From Alphaproteobacteria bacterium (lineage in GTDB: Bacteria > Pseudomonadota > Alphaproteobacteria > SMXP01), in the NCBI GenBank assembly GCA_021774995.1, contig JAJFIM010000447.1:1-23016 (forward strand): a stretch of 23,016 nt of DNA, written 5' to 3'. The first letter of the stretch is position 1. Each line of letters starts with the position of its first letter. Below the pieces are notes generated by a model. It was not told the origin of the DNA, searched no databases, and was given only the letters and a program-made list of their open reading frames with translations. Of the stretch, positions 1 to 7,075 are shown piece by piece. The position numbers and the translations under genes were made by a program.

Positions 1-1
1 C

Positions 2-112
2 CACTGGAACTACGGAGACTTCCGGCAGCGGCTGGAAATCACATTAGTAGCAGGTGGTGGGGTGGTGGTGGACGCAGTCTTGAGCGAACCCGTCTTCGAC
101 GAAATTCCCTGA
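2..112 (+). CDS. Possible 3' end of a gene entering from the left (unidentified)
   Basis: Frame 2 is open from the window edge to a TGA at 110-112, giving 36 residues that end in ...VVVDAVLSEPVFDEIP. I do not recognise the sequence. The CAGGGAA-type repeats begin at or just after this stop, so it could be the tail of a recombinase or another mobile-element gene, but the segment is short enough to be a chance open frame. Low confidence. Confidence 0.2.
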   Translation, partial: HWNYGDFRQRLEITLVAGGGVVVDAVLSEPVFDEIP

Positions 113-290
113 TAACCCTCTATTTACAGGGAATTTTCCCATATTTGCAGGGAAATGGCCGAAATCCACTGTAAATACCTACGTATTTTCAATAGGTTGC
201 CCAACGTTTCCCTAAACATCGGAACAGGGAATTTACTTGGAAGAACAGGGAAAAAATATTGCGACAACAGGGAAATTCGATCTGGAAACA
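105..290. repeat. Cluster of short interspersed CAGGGAA repeats
   Basis: The core CAGGGAA recurs at about 127-133, 148-154, 225-231, 246-252 and 268-274, usually preceded by A or G and followed by an A/T run. Inverted counterparts (TTCCCT or TTTCCC) lie at about 105-110, 135-140 and 208-213. The copies are unevenly spaced and the stretch codes for nothing convincing. From memory, similar CAGGGAA-rich tracts occur beside recombinase or transposase genes in alphaproteobacteria; I cannot verify this here. They could be recombination-site remnants or protein-binding repeats. Confidence 0.55.
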
Positions 291-328
291 CGGAATTCTC
301 GATTTGGGCTGTCTAAAACGAGGGCTCA

Positions 329-357
329 ATGACAAATATATTGCATTTGTATATACA
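329..357 (+). promoter_or_regulatory. Putative sigma-70 promoter of brnTA
   Basis: An ATGACA box (329-334, five of six to TTGACA) and a TATACA box (352-357) are separated by 17 bp. The -10 box lies inside the 18-bp palindrome at 344-361. Transcription would start near 364, so upstream ATGs at 329 and 359 could not be used and brnT should start at 377. Confidence 0.5.
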
Positions 358-361
358 AATG
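344..361. promoter_or_regulatory. Perfect 18-bp palindrome, candidate BrnA/BrnTA operator
   Basis: CATTTGTATATACAAATG is identical to its reverse complement and overlaps the predicted -10 box, 15 nt before the brnT start codon. Known BrnTA systems are autorepressed by the BrnA antitoxin, alone or in complex, through operator sequences at this position. A second, imperfect inverted pair (CAAAT...ATTTG, 333-349) overlaps it on the left, which may allow two dimers to bind side by side. Confidence 0.65.
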
Positions 362-376
362 GATATATATAAATAT

Positions 377-667
377 ATGGAAGTGATCGGCTTTGACTGG
401 GATAAAGGGAATTGGCCGAAAAGCGGAAAGCATGGCGTTTCAAAAGCAGAAATCGAGGCTGTTTTCAGGAATATACCAGCCATCCAGCCTGACCCGTTCC
501 TCGATGAGGAGCGATTGCGGGCCATAGGCCGTAGTGACGAAGACCGATATATATTTGCGGTTTTCGTATTGCGAACCACAGATGCTGGCAACCTTATTCG
601 GCCAGTATCGGCCCGATATATGCACGAGAAGGAGATAGTCAGTTATGAACGACAAAAGGAAACATAA
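377..667 (+). CDS. brnT: BrnT family toxin (ribonuclease) of a type II toxin-antitoxin system
   Basis: A 96-residue protein with the BrnT hallmarks. The N-terminus is FDWDKGNWPKSGKHGVS (family pattern: F-x-W-D-x-x-K-x-x-x-N-x-x-K-H-G-V). A central AIGRSDEDRYIFAVF strand pair follows, and the C-terminus contains IRPVSARYMHEKEIVSYE (family: R-I-I-S-A-R-x-A-x-x-x-E). BrnT is a RelE-fold mRNA-cleaving toxin neutralised by the downstream BrnA. In-frame ATGs at 329 and 359 are rejected because the predicted promoter and palindrome occupy 329-361; no strong ribosome-binding site precedes 377, consistent with a very short leader. The last 23 bases overlap brnA, as is usual for the pair. Family assignment is firm; toxicity in this strain is inferred. 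Confidence 0.88.
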   Translation: MEVIGFDWDKGNWPKSGKHGVSKAEIEAVFRNIPAIQPDPFLDEERLRAIGRSDEDRYIFAVFVLRTTDAGNLIRPVSARYMHEKEIVSYERQKET

Positions 668-911
668 ATCCTTGCCCCGATTGAAATCGGACAAAGAGGC
701 TGAGGATTTTGTTGATACGGCGGACTTATCTGAATTTGATCTATCAGGATTCAAGCCTGTAAATTTCGAGTTTGAAAACAAGAGCGCGACAATCAGCATG
801 CGCTTGCCGAAGAGTCAGCTTGCTGCCGTGAAGGCGGCGGCCAAAAAGCGTGGGATTCCCTATCAACGCTTCATGCGCGAAATGATCCAGAGGGGCATGC
901 AGGCTTCGTAG
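645..911 (+). CDS. brnA: BrnA family antitoxin (ribbon-helix-helix DNA-binding)
   Basis: An 88-residue protein. The N-terminal half (SDKEAEDFVDTADLSEFDLSG) matches the toxin-binding region of BrnA/CopG antitoxins. The C-terminal half carries the ribbon-helix-helix: SATISMRLPKSQLAAVKAAA followed by KKRGIPYQRFMREMIQRGM, with the typical GIPYQ turn. AAGGAG lies 10 nt before the ATG. It overlaps brnT by 23 bases, suggesting coupled translation. It should inactivate BrnT and repress the operon through the palindrome at 344-361. No clear terminator follows. Confidence 0.88.
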   Translation: MNDKRKHKSLPRLKSDKEAEDFVDTADLSEFDLSGFKPVNFEFENKSATISMRLPKSQLAAVKAAAKKRGIPYQRFMREMIQRGMQAS

Positions 912-1312
912 CCTCGAATTTGTTCGATCGCACCCGGCTGGCGCACGTTAAGTTGTGCCCTCTCAACATGGCGACGCGGAAGCGGAAAGTAGTCCAATTT
1001 CATCGCAGCAAAGCGTCCATAAAACACGGGGCAATTCAACGCGCCAGAAAACCCATGCCTGCTCGCTGGGAAAAAAGCACTCACGCTCTGGCGGTTTATG
1101 GTAAACTGTGGAGGTCGCAGCCCAAATAGATTCAACACCCAGGCTTTGCTCGTCAATCGACTATTTCAGAGACCTTCAAAACGCCTACCGGTCGGCCAAA
1201 CTATGACCGACCGGTTTGCGGTACTACATGAAATCAGTGAAGTCATGCGCCGAGAAATCAAGTCTCAAGCCCATCAAATTGATTGTAAAGCCATCAATAA
1301 GACATGGCGTGC
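912..1312. other. Intergenic region, no supported gene
   Basis: About 400 bp between convergent brnA and dctP. Several overlapping open frames of 60-97 codons exist on both strands, but none has a ribosome-binding site or a recognisable motif. The only clear structure is the GC-rich hairpin at 1187-1215. The stretch may hold remnants of an older gene. Confidence 0.4.
1187..1215 (-). terminator. Hairpin, possible terminator of the TRAP operon
   Basis: Perfect 9-bp inverted arms ACCGGTCGG (1187-1195) and CCGACCGGT (1207-1215) with an 11-nt loop. It lies about 100 nt past the dctP stop. On the minus strand the stem is followed after a few bases by a short T run (GTTTTG), so it is a plausible but imperfect intrinsic terminator. 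An operator role is the alternative, because both arms are rich in the ACCGGT palindrome. Confidence 0.4.
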
Positions 1313-2329
1313 TTAGCCTTCGATATCTGCAATAATCTGACGTGCGCGTTCAAGCAATTTGGCTCCGTCAACACCATTGCCACCGGATTCCTGAACCCAT
1401 GTTTCAATGACCGGCTGCATGCGGCTCTTGATTGTCGCTCTTGCTTCCTCAGACATCACCACAACTGCGTTGTTCGGGTCATCATTGTAGGTTTGCATAA
1501 CCCGAATCTCTTCAACATCCAGTCCAGCTCCAATCGCCTGGGACAACGCAAGACCGGAATGCTTGCGGATGATCTCCTGTAAATCTTCAGGCAAGGCTTC
1601 GAACCGCGCCTTGTTCATGACCACGATGAAACGCGGAGCGAATAACCTGGTGTCTGTCAGCGACGTTACCAGACCATCAAGACCAAACAGCTTGATTGCT
1701 TCCCAGGGGAATGCCGTGGAATCGATTGTACCAAGACGGAGACCTTCAGCCATTTCTGTTACCTGCAGTCCAACAGGAATCGCACCAATCGATTGAAGGG
1801 CGGCCGCACTGACAGCACTGGGAGCTCTGATTTTCAGTCCCTCAAAGTCTTCGACAGTTTGCACCGCTTCGCCGTTGGTAAACACACCATATGGCCGATG
1901 CGTGTAAAGTGCGAGCGGCTGAACCGAACCATAGTCACGTTCGAACAGACCTTCCTCGTACATTTTCCAAAGAGCGATTGAGCCGGTCTCGGCCTTGTCG
2001 AAAAGAAAAGGCAGTTCCAACACTTCACTCTGCTGAAAGCGGCCGGAGGTATAGCCCTGGATGGTCCAGGCCATATCGATAACGCCAGATTCAACCAGCT
2101 CAAAAGCCTGGCGTGGGCTGCCGTAGGTTCCGACCGGTTGCAGGTCGATTTCAATACGACCGCCTGAATCTCTTTCAACCGCGTCTGCAAATGGTTGCAA
2201 AAAAGTTGAGTGGATATAACCGGCGGCGGGCGTCAGACTTCCGAACCGAAATGTAAATTCCTGCGCGGCGGCAGAACTAACGGTTGCGGCAGTGATCAAC
2301 ACCGCAGCCAGACTCTTCAATATACTCAT
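1313..2329 (-). CDS. dctP: TRAP transporter solute-binding protein, DctP family
   Basis: A 338-residue periplasmic binding protein. A Sec signal peptide (K5, hydrophobic core about 7-18, cleavage after AAA at 22) precedes the mature start QEFTFRFGSLTP. Family features are the LxPxGTYGSxRQ-like segment (64-74), ELPFLFD (105-111) and the FEGLKIRAP motif, whose Arg168 corresponds to the arginine that usually binds a substrate carboxylate. This makes an organic acid the likely ligand. GGAG lies about 10 nt upstream of the ATG. It is the last gene of dctQ-dctM-dctP, 60 nt after dctM; many TRAP operons instead begin with dctP. The ligand cannot be named from sequence. The catabolic neighbours suggest a pathway substrate or intermediate. 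Confidence 0.93.
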   Translation of the reverse strand: MSILKSLAAVLITAATVSSAAAQEFTFRFGSLTPAAGYIHSTFLQPFADAVERDSGGRIEIDLQPVGTYGSPRQAFELVESGVIDMAWTIQGYTSGRFQQSEVLELPFLFDKAETGSIALWKMYEEGLFERDYGSVQPLALYTHRPYGVFTNGEAVQTVEDFEGLKIRAPSAVSAAALQSIGAIPVGLQVTEMAEGLRLGTIDSTAFPWEAIKLFGLDGLVTSLTDTRLFAPRFIVVMNKARFEALPEDLQEIIRKHSGLALSQAIGAGLDVEEIRVMQTYNDDPNNAVVVMSEEARATIKSRMQPVIETWVQESGGNGVDGAKLLERARQIIADIEG

Positions 2330-2356
2330 CGTTCAACTTCTCCCTTGTTTTTGACA

Positions 2357-2370
2357 GTGAAATTTTTCAC
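2357..2370 (-). promoter_or_regulatory. Small hairpin between dctM and dctP
   Basis: GTGAAATTTTTCAC has 6-bp arms (GTGAAA/TTTCAC) and sits alone in the 60-nt gap between dctM and dctP. It may protect or attenuate the dctP transcript, allowing binding protein and membrane subunits to be made in different amounts. This is inferred only from position; the stem is short and AT-rich. Confidence 0.25.
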
Positions 2371-2389
2371 CGTCCGTTTACGTTCCACG

Positions 2390-3724
2390 TCAACCGCCCC
2401 GTAAAAGGCTTGGTAACCACAAGACCAGGGTGGGGAACAAGATGAGCAGCGTCAGCCGGAGCAAGTCCGCGATCCAGAACGGGACAACGCCGCGATAAAT
2501 ATCTAATACCGGTACGTCAGGAACGGATCCCTTGATTATGAAAACGTTCAGCCCAAGTGGAGGCGTCATCAATCCGATCTCGATCACGATAACGACGAAG
2601 ATGCCGAACCAGATTGCTGCTTGTGAAGCAGTCATATCGAGACCCGGGGCAATTCCCTGCACGAGCGGAAACAAGACCGGGACTGTCAGGATCATCATTC
2701 CTATCGAGTCCATGAAGCAGCCGAGCACCAGGTAAAGCAGCATGGCCGCGAAGGCTACGCCAAGAGGGGGTAAGCCAAGACCGATAATTTCAGAGGCAAA
2801 TGCACGAGGTAGACCGGAAATCGACATGAAAAAGGAAAACAAACCTGCACCGATAACGATCAGAAAAATCATTACCGTTGTTCCCGCTGTCTCAAGAAGC
2901 ACTTCGCGAAGAACCGGGAAATCGAACCCGCGCAGAGCGAGGAAGTAAAGTCCCGTTAACAGGGCGCCGAACGAAGCCGCTTCCGTTGGCGTGAAAACGC
3001 CAGCATACATCCCGCCAATCACCAGTACAAACAGCCCGATAACGCCAGCCGCGTCGCGCAGGCCGATCAAGCGCTTCTTCCATCCCTGCCGATCCGAAGG
3101 CGGTGCCAAATGGGGATAAAACCTTGTGACAACTATGATCGCAGCCGAATAAAAAACTACGGCAAGGATGCCCGGCAACAACGCTCCGGCAAAGAGGTCG
3201 ACCAGCGGTGTCTCCGTAATAATTGCATAGAGAATAAGCATGATAGATGGCGGGATGAGTATCCCGAGTGTGCCACCGGCGGCTACTGCCCCGGTCGCCA
3301 GGCTATCCGCATAACCGTGCTGGCGCATTTCCGGCAGGGCCACTTTTGCCATCGTAGCCGAAGTTGCCAGTGACGAACCGCATATGGCCGAGAATGCTGC
3401 AGCGGCACCGATAGTGGCGAGCGTCAAGCCTCCGCGAAGGTGCCCGACAAAGGCATGGGCAGCACGAAAAAGCTGAGAGGAAAGCCCTGCGCGGGCAGCA
3501 AACAACCCCATCAGGATAAAGAGCGGAATGACCGACAGGTTATAGTTGATCAGGTCCTGAACACCTATGACTTTTAGTGTGTTCAATGCACCTATATCGC
3601 CAATGAGAATCCACAGCCCCACTATGCCGACGACACCCATGGCGATTCCGATGGGAATGTTGATCAAGATGAGCAATACCAGCGCACCGAACCCGGCCGC
3701 ACCAATCCAGGCCTGATCGGTCAT
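2390..3724 (-). CDS. dctM: TRAP transporter large permease, DctM family
   Basis: A 444-residue, highly hydrophobic integral membrane protein with roughly a dozen predicted helices. Recognisable DctM segments include IGVVGLWILIGDI near the N-terminus, the SAICGSSLATSATMAKVALPEM block (about 112-133) with the small-residue-rich ATSATMAK turn, GTLGILIPPSIMLILYAI (about 151-168), the GVFTPTEAASFGAL motif near 240, and LMTPPLGLNVFIIKG near 390. DctM forms the sodium-coupled transport channel with DctQ. Its ATG overlaps the dctQ stop (ATGA, 3721-3724), indicating translational coupling. The order dctQ-dctM-dctP on one transcript supports a single tripartite importer. Confidence 0.94.
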   Translation of the reverse strand: MTDQAWIGAAGFGALVLLILINIPIGIAMGVVGIVGLWILIGDIGALNTLKVIGVQDLINYNLSVIPLFILMGLFAARAGLSSQLFRAAHAFVGHLRGGLTLATIGAAAAFSAICGSSLATSATMAKVALPEMRQHGYADSLATGAVAAGGTLGILIPPSIMLILYAIITETPLVDLFAGALLPGILAVVFYSAAIIVVTRFYPHLAPPSDRQGWKKRLIGLRDAAGVIGLFVLVIGGMYAGVFTPTEAASFGALLTGLYFLALRGFDFPVLREVLLETAGTTVMIFLIVIGAGLFSFFMSISGLPRAFASEIIGLGLPPLGVAFAAMLLYLVLGCFMDSIGMMILTVPVLFPLVQGIAPGLDMTASQAAIWFGIFVVIVIEIGLMTPPLGLNVFIIKGSVPDVPVLDIYRGVVPFWIADLLRLTLLILFPTLVLWLPSLLRGG

Positions 3725-4254
3725 CGCGCCCCTGCCTCTCTATTCTGGCGCGCAAAAAGCGAGAATATTCCCAGGCATGAAAGAGAGACTGCCGCGACTG
3801 TTGCAAGCGAGAACAGCACCGCCACGGCGTACCAGAAAGGCCACACCTTGAAGCCCAGGATCCACATTGTATCCTGCGTCGCCAGCCGCTCACCGGCATA
3901 AAGCCACGTGCCGCGTGCCAGCAGGATCATGAACCCGGCACTGATCGTCGACGCAATCGCTACGACGAGTTTATTTGGGTATCCCCGCAGGGCATCTAGA
4001 AGAACAGACACCGAAACATGTTTGTCCGCCATGAATCCATAAGGCATCGATGCGGCTACGCATATAGCCAGACCGTAGGAAACAACGTCTACGACTCCAG
4101 GCAACGGTGTTGCCCCCAGATATCTCAGGATCACGCTAATGACGGTGTAGAACATCACCACCACCAAGACGGCCATTCCAGCAAGTGCCAGGAGCTGCGC
4201 CAACCAGCGTTGGACGCACAGAACACGTTCCATGTTGAACCAGCTCAAACCCAC
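3721..4254 (-). CDS. dctQ: TRAP transporter small permease, DctQ family
   Basis: A 177-residue protein with four hydrophobic segments (about 16-38, 55-76, 95-115, 136-162), as expected for DctQ. The LPGVVDVVSYGLAICVAAS stretch and the following DKHVSV (family pattern: H-I-x-V) are typical. I chose the GTG at 4254 because AAGGA lies 7 nt upstream; the internal ATG at 4233 has no ribosome-binding site. It is first in the transporter operon. A sigma-70-like promoter (4353-4381) and a candidate IclR-type operator (4396-4410) precede it. Confidence 0.9.
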   Translation of the reverse strand: MGLSWFNMERVLCVQRWLAQLLALAGMAVLVVVMFYTVISVILRYLGATPLPGVVDVVSYGLAICVAASMPYGFMADKHVSVSVLLDALRGYPNKLVVAIASTISAGFMILLARGTWLYAGERLATQDTMWILGFKVWPFWYAVAVLFSLATVAAVSLSCLGIFSLFARQNREAGAR

Positions 4255-4352
4255 GTCGCTTTCCTTTTCGGAAACTCCATTCCTCGAACCCGGGCGGCCT
4301 TCATATTTTTATCTGTTTCGGAGCGCACCCACGCCTTCAACAACGAACACAC

Positions 4353-4381
4353 GTTAGAGCACGACAAGATTAGGAAGTCAA
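4353..4381 (-). promoter_or_regulatory. Putative promoter of the TRAP operon
   Basis: Read on the minus strand, TTGACT (4381-4376) and TCTAAC (4358-4353) are 17 bp apart, about 100 nt before the dctQ GTG. The palindrome at 4396-4410 ends 14 nt upstream of this -35 box. The same spacing (16 nt, and again a TTGACT box) occurs in front of the aldehyde dehydrogenase. The -10 is only a four-of-six match. Confidence 0.35.
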
Positions 4382-4395
4382 ATTTCAAAACATAA

Positions 4396-4410
4396 TTCCG
4401 CTATGCGATA
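4396..4410. promoter_or_regulatory. Candidate IclR-type operator, copy A (TRAP operon)
   Basis: TTCCGCTATGCGATA, core CGCTATGCG. Its reverse complement TATCGCATAGCGGAA matches the site at 13556-13570 in 14 of 15 positions and fits the consensus shared with 5903, 6966 and 13668. It sits in the 292-bp gap between SDR1 and dctQ, just upstream of the predicted dctQ promoter. An IclR protein is encoded at 5975-6799, and this family often binds such palindromes. Confidence 0.55.
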
Positions 4411-4546
4411 TTTTAAAAATGAGTCTGTTACAATTTCAAAGCGGCTGTTTTTACCACGCCCGGCATCACCAACCAGGATCAACGATCGCGATCCGGCTTC
4501 AAATTTCAGATAAGGTTATGAGTGGATTTTTCCCCGAGCAGGACGC

Positions 4547-5302
4547 TCAGTTCATAACGGTCCCGCCATCAATACAAAGTGTTTGTCCGGTTACAAATGC
4601 CGAACCCGGGCCCGAGAGGTAAAGGACGGCGCCAACCACATCATCTGGCGTCTGATCCCGCTGCAAAACGCGACGGGCATTTGCACCCTCGCGGACCAAT
4701 TCCACTTGTTTTGCATTTTCCAAAACGCCATCGCTGAGCGTGTATCCCGGGGCCACGGCATTCACCAGAATATTGTACCTGCCAAGCTCGCGTGCGAGAG
4801 CGCGCGTCATCGCAAGGACGGCCCCTTTGCTCGACGTATAGTGACTGAAAAAAGGAAGGCCCGCCAACGGCGTATTCGATGCCACGTTCACAATTCGTCC
4901 TCCCCCATGTTCGCGCATTACAGGAATAACGGCCCTGCTCGCCAAAAACGGTCCGCGAACATTCACGGCCATAACGCGATCAAATTCTGTGACCGAGATA
5001 TCCTCAATAGGCGTCGGCAATAACGAAGAAAATATTCCGGCGTTATTTATCAAAACATCGATCCGACCGTAGGCGTCGACAGCTGCCTCGATCATGATGT
5101 TGACATCTTTCTCGTTTGAGATATCCCCTTCAACGCCAATCGCATTATAGTATTCCTGGCCTAGTTTAGCCGCCGTTGCCTCCGCTCCTTCGCGATCCTG
5201 GATGACAATATTGGCGCCATTTATTGCGAATGCCGCAGCGAAAGCCTGCCCCATACCTCGTGCTGCGCCTGTGATAACCACGACCTTGTTTTCAAATAAC
5301 AT
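4547..5302 (-). CDS. Short-chain dehydrogenase/reductase (classical SDR)
   Basis: A 251-residue Rossmann-fold oxidoreductase with every classical motif: TGAARGMG (11-18, cofactor loop), Asp36 at the end of the second strand (predicts NAD(H) over NADP(H)), NNAG (87-90), Ser142, and the catalytic Y155-T-S-S-K159 with PG at 185-186. The start at 5302 is preferred over the in-frame ATG at 5326: GAGGAG precedes it, the domain begins directly, and the upstream ATG has no ribosome-binding site. The closest families are 3-oxoacyl-ACP reductase/alcohol dehydrogenase-like SDRs. Lying between the TRAP operon and the IclR gene, it probably oxidises an alcohol or hydroxyacid of the pathway; the substrate is unknown. 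Confidence 0.9.
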   Translation of the reverse strand: MLFENKVVVITGAARGMGQAFAAAFAINGANIVIQDREGAEATAAKLGQEYYNAIGVEGDISNEKDVNIMIEAAVDAYGRIDVLINNAGIFSSLLPTPIEDISVTEFDRVMAVNVRGPFLASRAVIPVMREHGGGRIVNVASNTPLAGLPFFSHYTSSKGAVLAMTRALARELGRYNILVNAVAPGYTLSDGVLENAKQVELVREGANARRVLQRDQTPDDVVGAVLYLSGPGSAFVTGQTLCIDGGTVMN

Positions 5303-5974
5303 ACCTATTTCCCACTCCTCGAACATCTAAAGTTGCGCCGCCATTCCTGGATTCAGGAAGCCTTTATTAAAGCCCTCCAAGCGACCACCTCGCATAAAGG
5401 ATTATTTAGGAAACAGGCGAACGAAGCCTCCGCGAGACAATATCGCAGGACGTTTCGGGTCAGTGCCTGCAGTCCCAAAAACTCGAATTTCAGCATCCAA
5501 AAACCATGGCGTAATCCTTATCAGAATTTTCCAGCAGGACCAGATGGCCAGGCAAAGTGCAACCTCGAAAAGATATCTGCCAGGCCAGGCTCTATATTCC
5601 AGGTGGACCCATCTGCCCCCAGGTTATAAATCGACCAGACAAGAGAGCTCCCCTCATAAGGCACTCGATGTTTGTACCTGCCAGGCCAGAATTGAGAAAC
5701 GCACGCCAGCCTCATGGATGGGCGGATGACTTGTCATTTGAGATTCCGATAGAATAGTCTGAAATCACTCCCGCCGGTTCCCCTCCATCTGCCCTCTTAT
5801 GCACGGACTACTTGTGCAAACTTACAAATCCGGCCCCGCAATCGTAAACAGCCCTTTGTCCTGCAAGAGATCCGGTTCGCGGACATATTTTCCGGAATAT
5901 TGTTTTGCTATACAAAACACAAATGCTGGTCAAGTTGAAGCGGGCCTATTCAGGCCCGTCTGGCACCGGCTGGC
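5303..5974. other. Long intergenic region between iclR and SDR1
   Basis: About 670 bp with open frames of up to 98 codons but no ribosome-binding site or motif supporting a gene. It holds a 12-bp direct repeat CTGCCAGGCCAG (5577-5588 and 5678-5689), a related GGCCAGGC at 5544-5551, and the 19-bp palindrome at 5901-5919. The SDR1 promoter must lie here, but I see no convincing -35/-10 pair near 5302. It could contain a long leader, a small RNA or a decayed gene. Confidence 0.4.
5901..5919. promoter_or_regulatory. Candidate IclR-type operator, copy B
   Basis: TGTTTTGCTATACAAAACA has perfect 7-bp arms (TGTTTTG/CAAAACA). Its central TTTTGCTATACAAAA (5903-5917) belongs to the motif shared with 4396, 6966, 13556 and 13668. 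It lies 56 bp past the iclR stop and about 600 bp upstream of SDR1, so its target promoter is unclear. Confidence 0.55.
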
Positions 5975-6799
5975 CTACCACCGCTTATGCGCGAGAATAT
6001 TGTCCTGCAACTCACTGACTCGCTGGTGAAGACCGGGGCCAAGGACGCTATAGAAGGCCTGCATGTCGTATTGAAAACGGGTGGCAGTCACATTGACGAC
6101 GAATCTGGTCATGCCGCCCGGTGAACCCAGGGGGACAGCGGCGCCGATTACGTTACGGTCTACCTTGCCGCCCAGGACGCAAAATCCAACTGTGTTAACT
6201 TCATTCTCTGTGCGGGCGATACGTTCCTCAAATTCAGAAACGTCTTCGGTGCCCCGTTCCTTCAGAGCTTCGATGAGATATTTCTTTTCTCCCGGGGACA
6301 GGGCGGCCAGATAGGCCATCCCCATGGCAGACTGCTCAATGCCGGTCCGGGATCCAATATCCAGCCTGAGCGACGCAAGCCCTTCGCTGCGTGCGACATC
6401 AATATAGGTCATCGACAAGCGGTCACGTGTTCCCAACGCGACCGAAACCTCGAACTCTTCGGCAAAACTCTGCATGGCCGGACGGATTTGGTCGCGAATA
6501 TCGAGGTTTTGCAGATAAGAATACCCAACCGGAAGAACCCCTGAGCCCAGCTGGTATTTATCTATTCTATCGACATATTCGAGATACCCGAGTTTGGACA
6601 ATGTGTATGTAATTCGGGATACCGTCGGTTTTGGAATTTTTGTCCGTTCTGACAAATCCTTGTTTCCGAGGGGGCCGGAACTGGGATCGAACGCACGCAG
6701 AAGTTCCAAACCCCGAGCAAGCGCCATAATGAATTGCCGGTCTTTTGGTACCTCGTCCTTTGCGGGCAGCTCCAACAAAATTTCGTTAAATCGGCTCAT
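5975..6799 (-). CDS. IclR family transcriptional regulator
   Basis: A 274-residue regulator. The N-terminal winged helix-turn-helix (about 22-85) includes ALARGLELLRAFDPSSGPLG, the recognition region IPKPTVSRITYTLSKLGYLE, and the wing YVDRIDKYQLGSG. The C-terminal effector domain (about 100-270) shows GTRDRLSMTYIDVARSEG, a SAMGMAYLAALSP segment (158-169), the GFCVLGG turn (205-211) and the AAVPLGSPGG loop. The family includes activators and repressors of aromatic, acetate and related catabolism. The start at 6799 has GAGG 8 nt upstream and gives normal length; an ATG at 6937 would add 46 residues of non-family sequence. It is divergent from the aldehyde dehydrogenase, with palindrome C between them. 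The shared 15-bp palindrome suggests it controls the TRAP and SDR2/CoA-synthetase operons too. Confidence 0.9.
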   Translation of the reverse strand: MSRFNEILLELPAKDEVPKDRQFIMALARGLELLRAFDPSSGPLGNKDLSERTKIPKPTVSRITYTLSKLGYLEYVDRIDKYQLGSGVLPVGYSYLQNLDIRDQIRPAMQSFAEEFEVSVALGTRDRLSMTYIDVARSEGLASLRLDIGSRTGIEQSAMGMAYLAALSPGEKKYLIEALKERGTEDVSEFEERIARTENEVNTVGFCVLGGKVDRNVIGAAVPLGSPGGMTRFVVNVTATRFQYDMQAFYSVLGPGLHQRVSELQDNILAHKRW

Positions 6800-6965
6800 T
6801 TCCCTACCCTCAGTATCATGTAATCTTAGGAGAATTTCGCACTGCGGTTTCAAGTCGTGTCGGGTTTTAGCGCCAATCAATCGCTGAGTCATCCTCTCAA
6901 TAGTACTATTTTGAGTGTCGCAAGCGGTTGAACGCAAGTCTTATCATAACATCAAAATTACGATG

Positions 6966-6980
6966 TTTTGCTCTGCAAAA
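6966..6980. promoter_or_regulatory. Candidate IclR-type operator, copy C (iclR / aldehyde dehydrogenase)
   Basis: TTTTGCTCTGCAAAA has perfect 6-bp arms around TCT and lies in the divergent gap between iclR and the aldehyde dehydrogenase. On the plus strand a TTGACT box follows at 6997-7002, with a weak TAGATG 17 bp later (7020-7025). The gap from operator to -35 (16 nt) is close to that at the TRAP promoter (14 nt), which would suit an activator as well as a repressor. Confidence 0.6.
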
Positions 6981-7075
6981 TTTTATTTCGAATTGATTGA
7001 CTCGCTCTAAACTCTTGGATAGATGCCCTTGAAGCACTGAAAACATGTTTTTACGTTCCGAAGGGAGACTGCTTT

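Noticed and set aside
863..1156. 97-codon minus-strand frame between brnA and dctP
   Set aside because: It overlaps the brnA end and a second frame on the other strand, has no ribosome-binding site, and shows no family motif.
5303..5326. In-frame upstream ATG of SDR1 at 5326
   Set aside because: No ribosome-binding site precedes it, whereas GAGGAG precedes 5302, where the Rossmann fold begins.
5333..5629. 98-codon plus-strand frame after SDR1
   Set aside because: No ribosome-binding site, composition unlike neighbouring proteins, and the frame overlaps two others of similar length.
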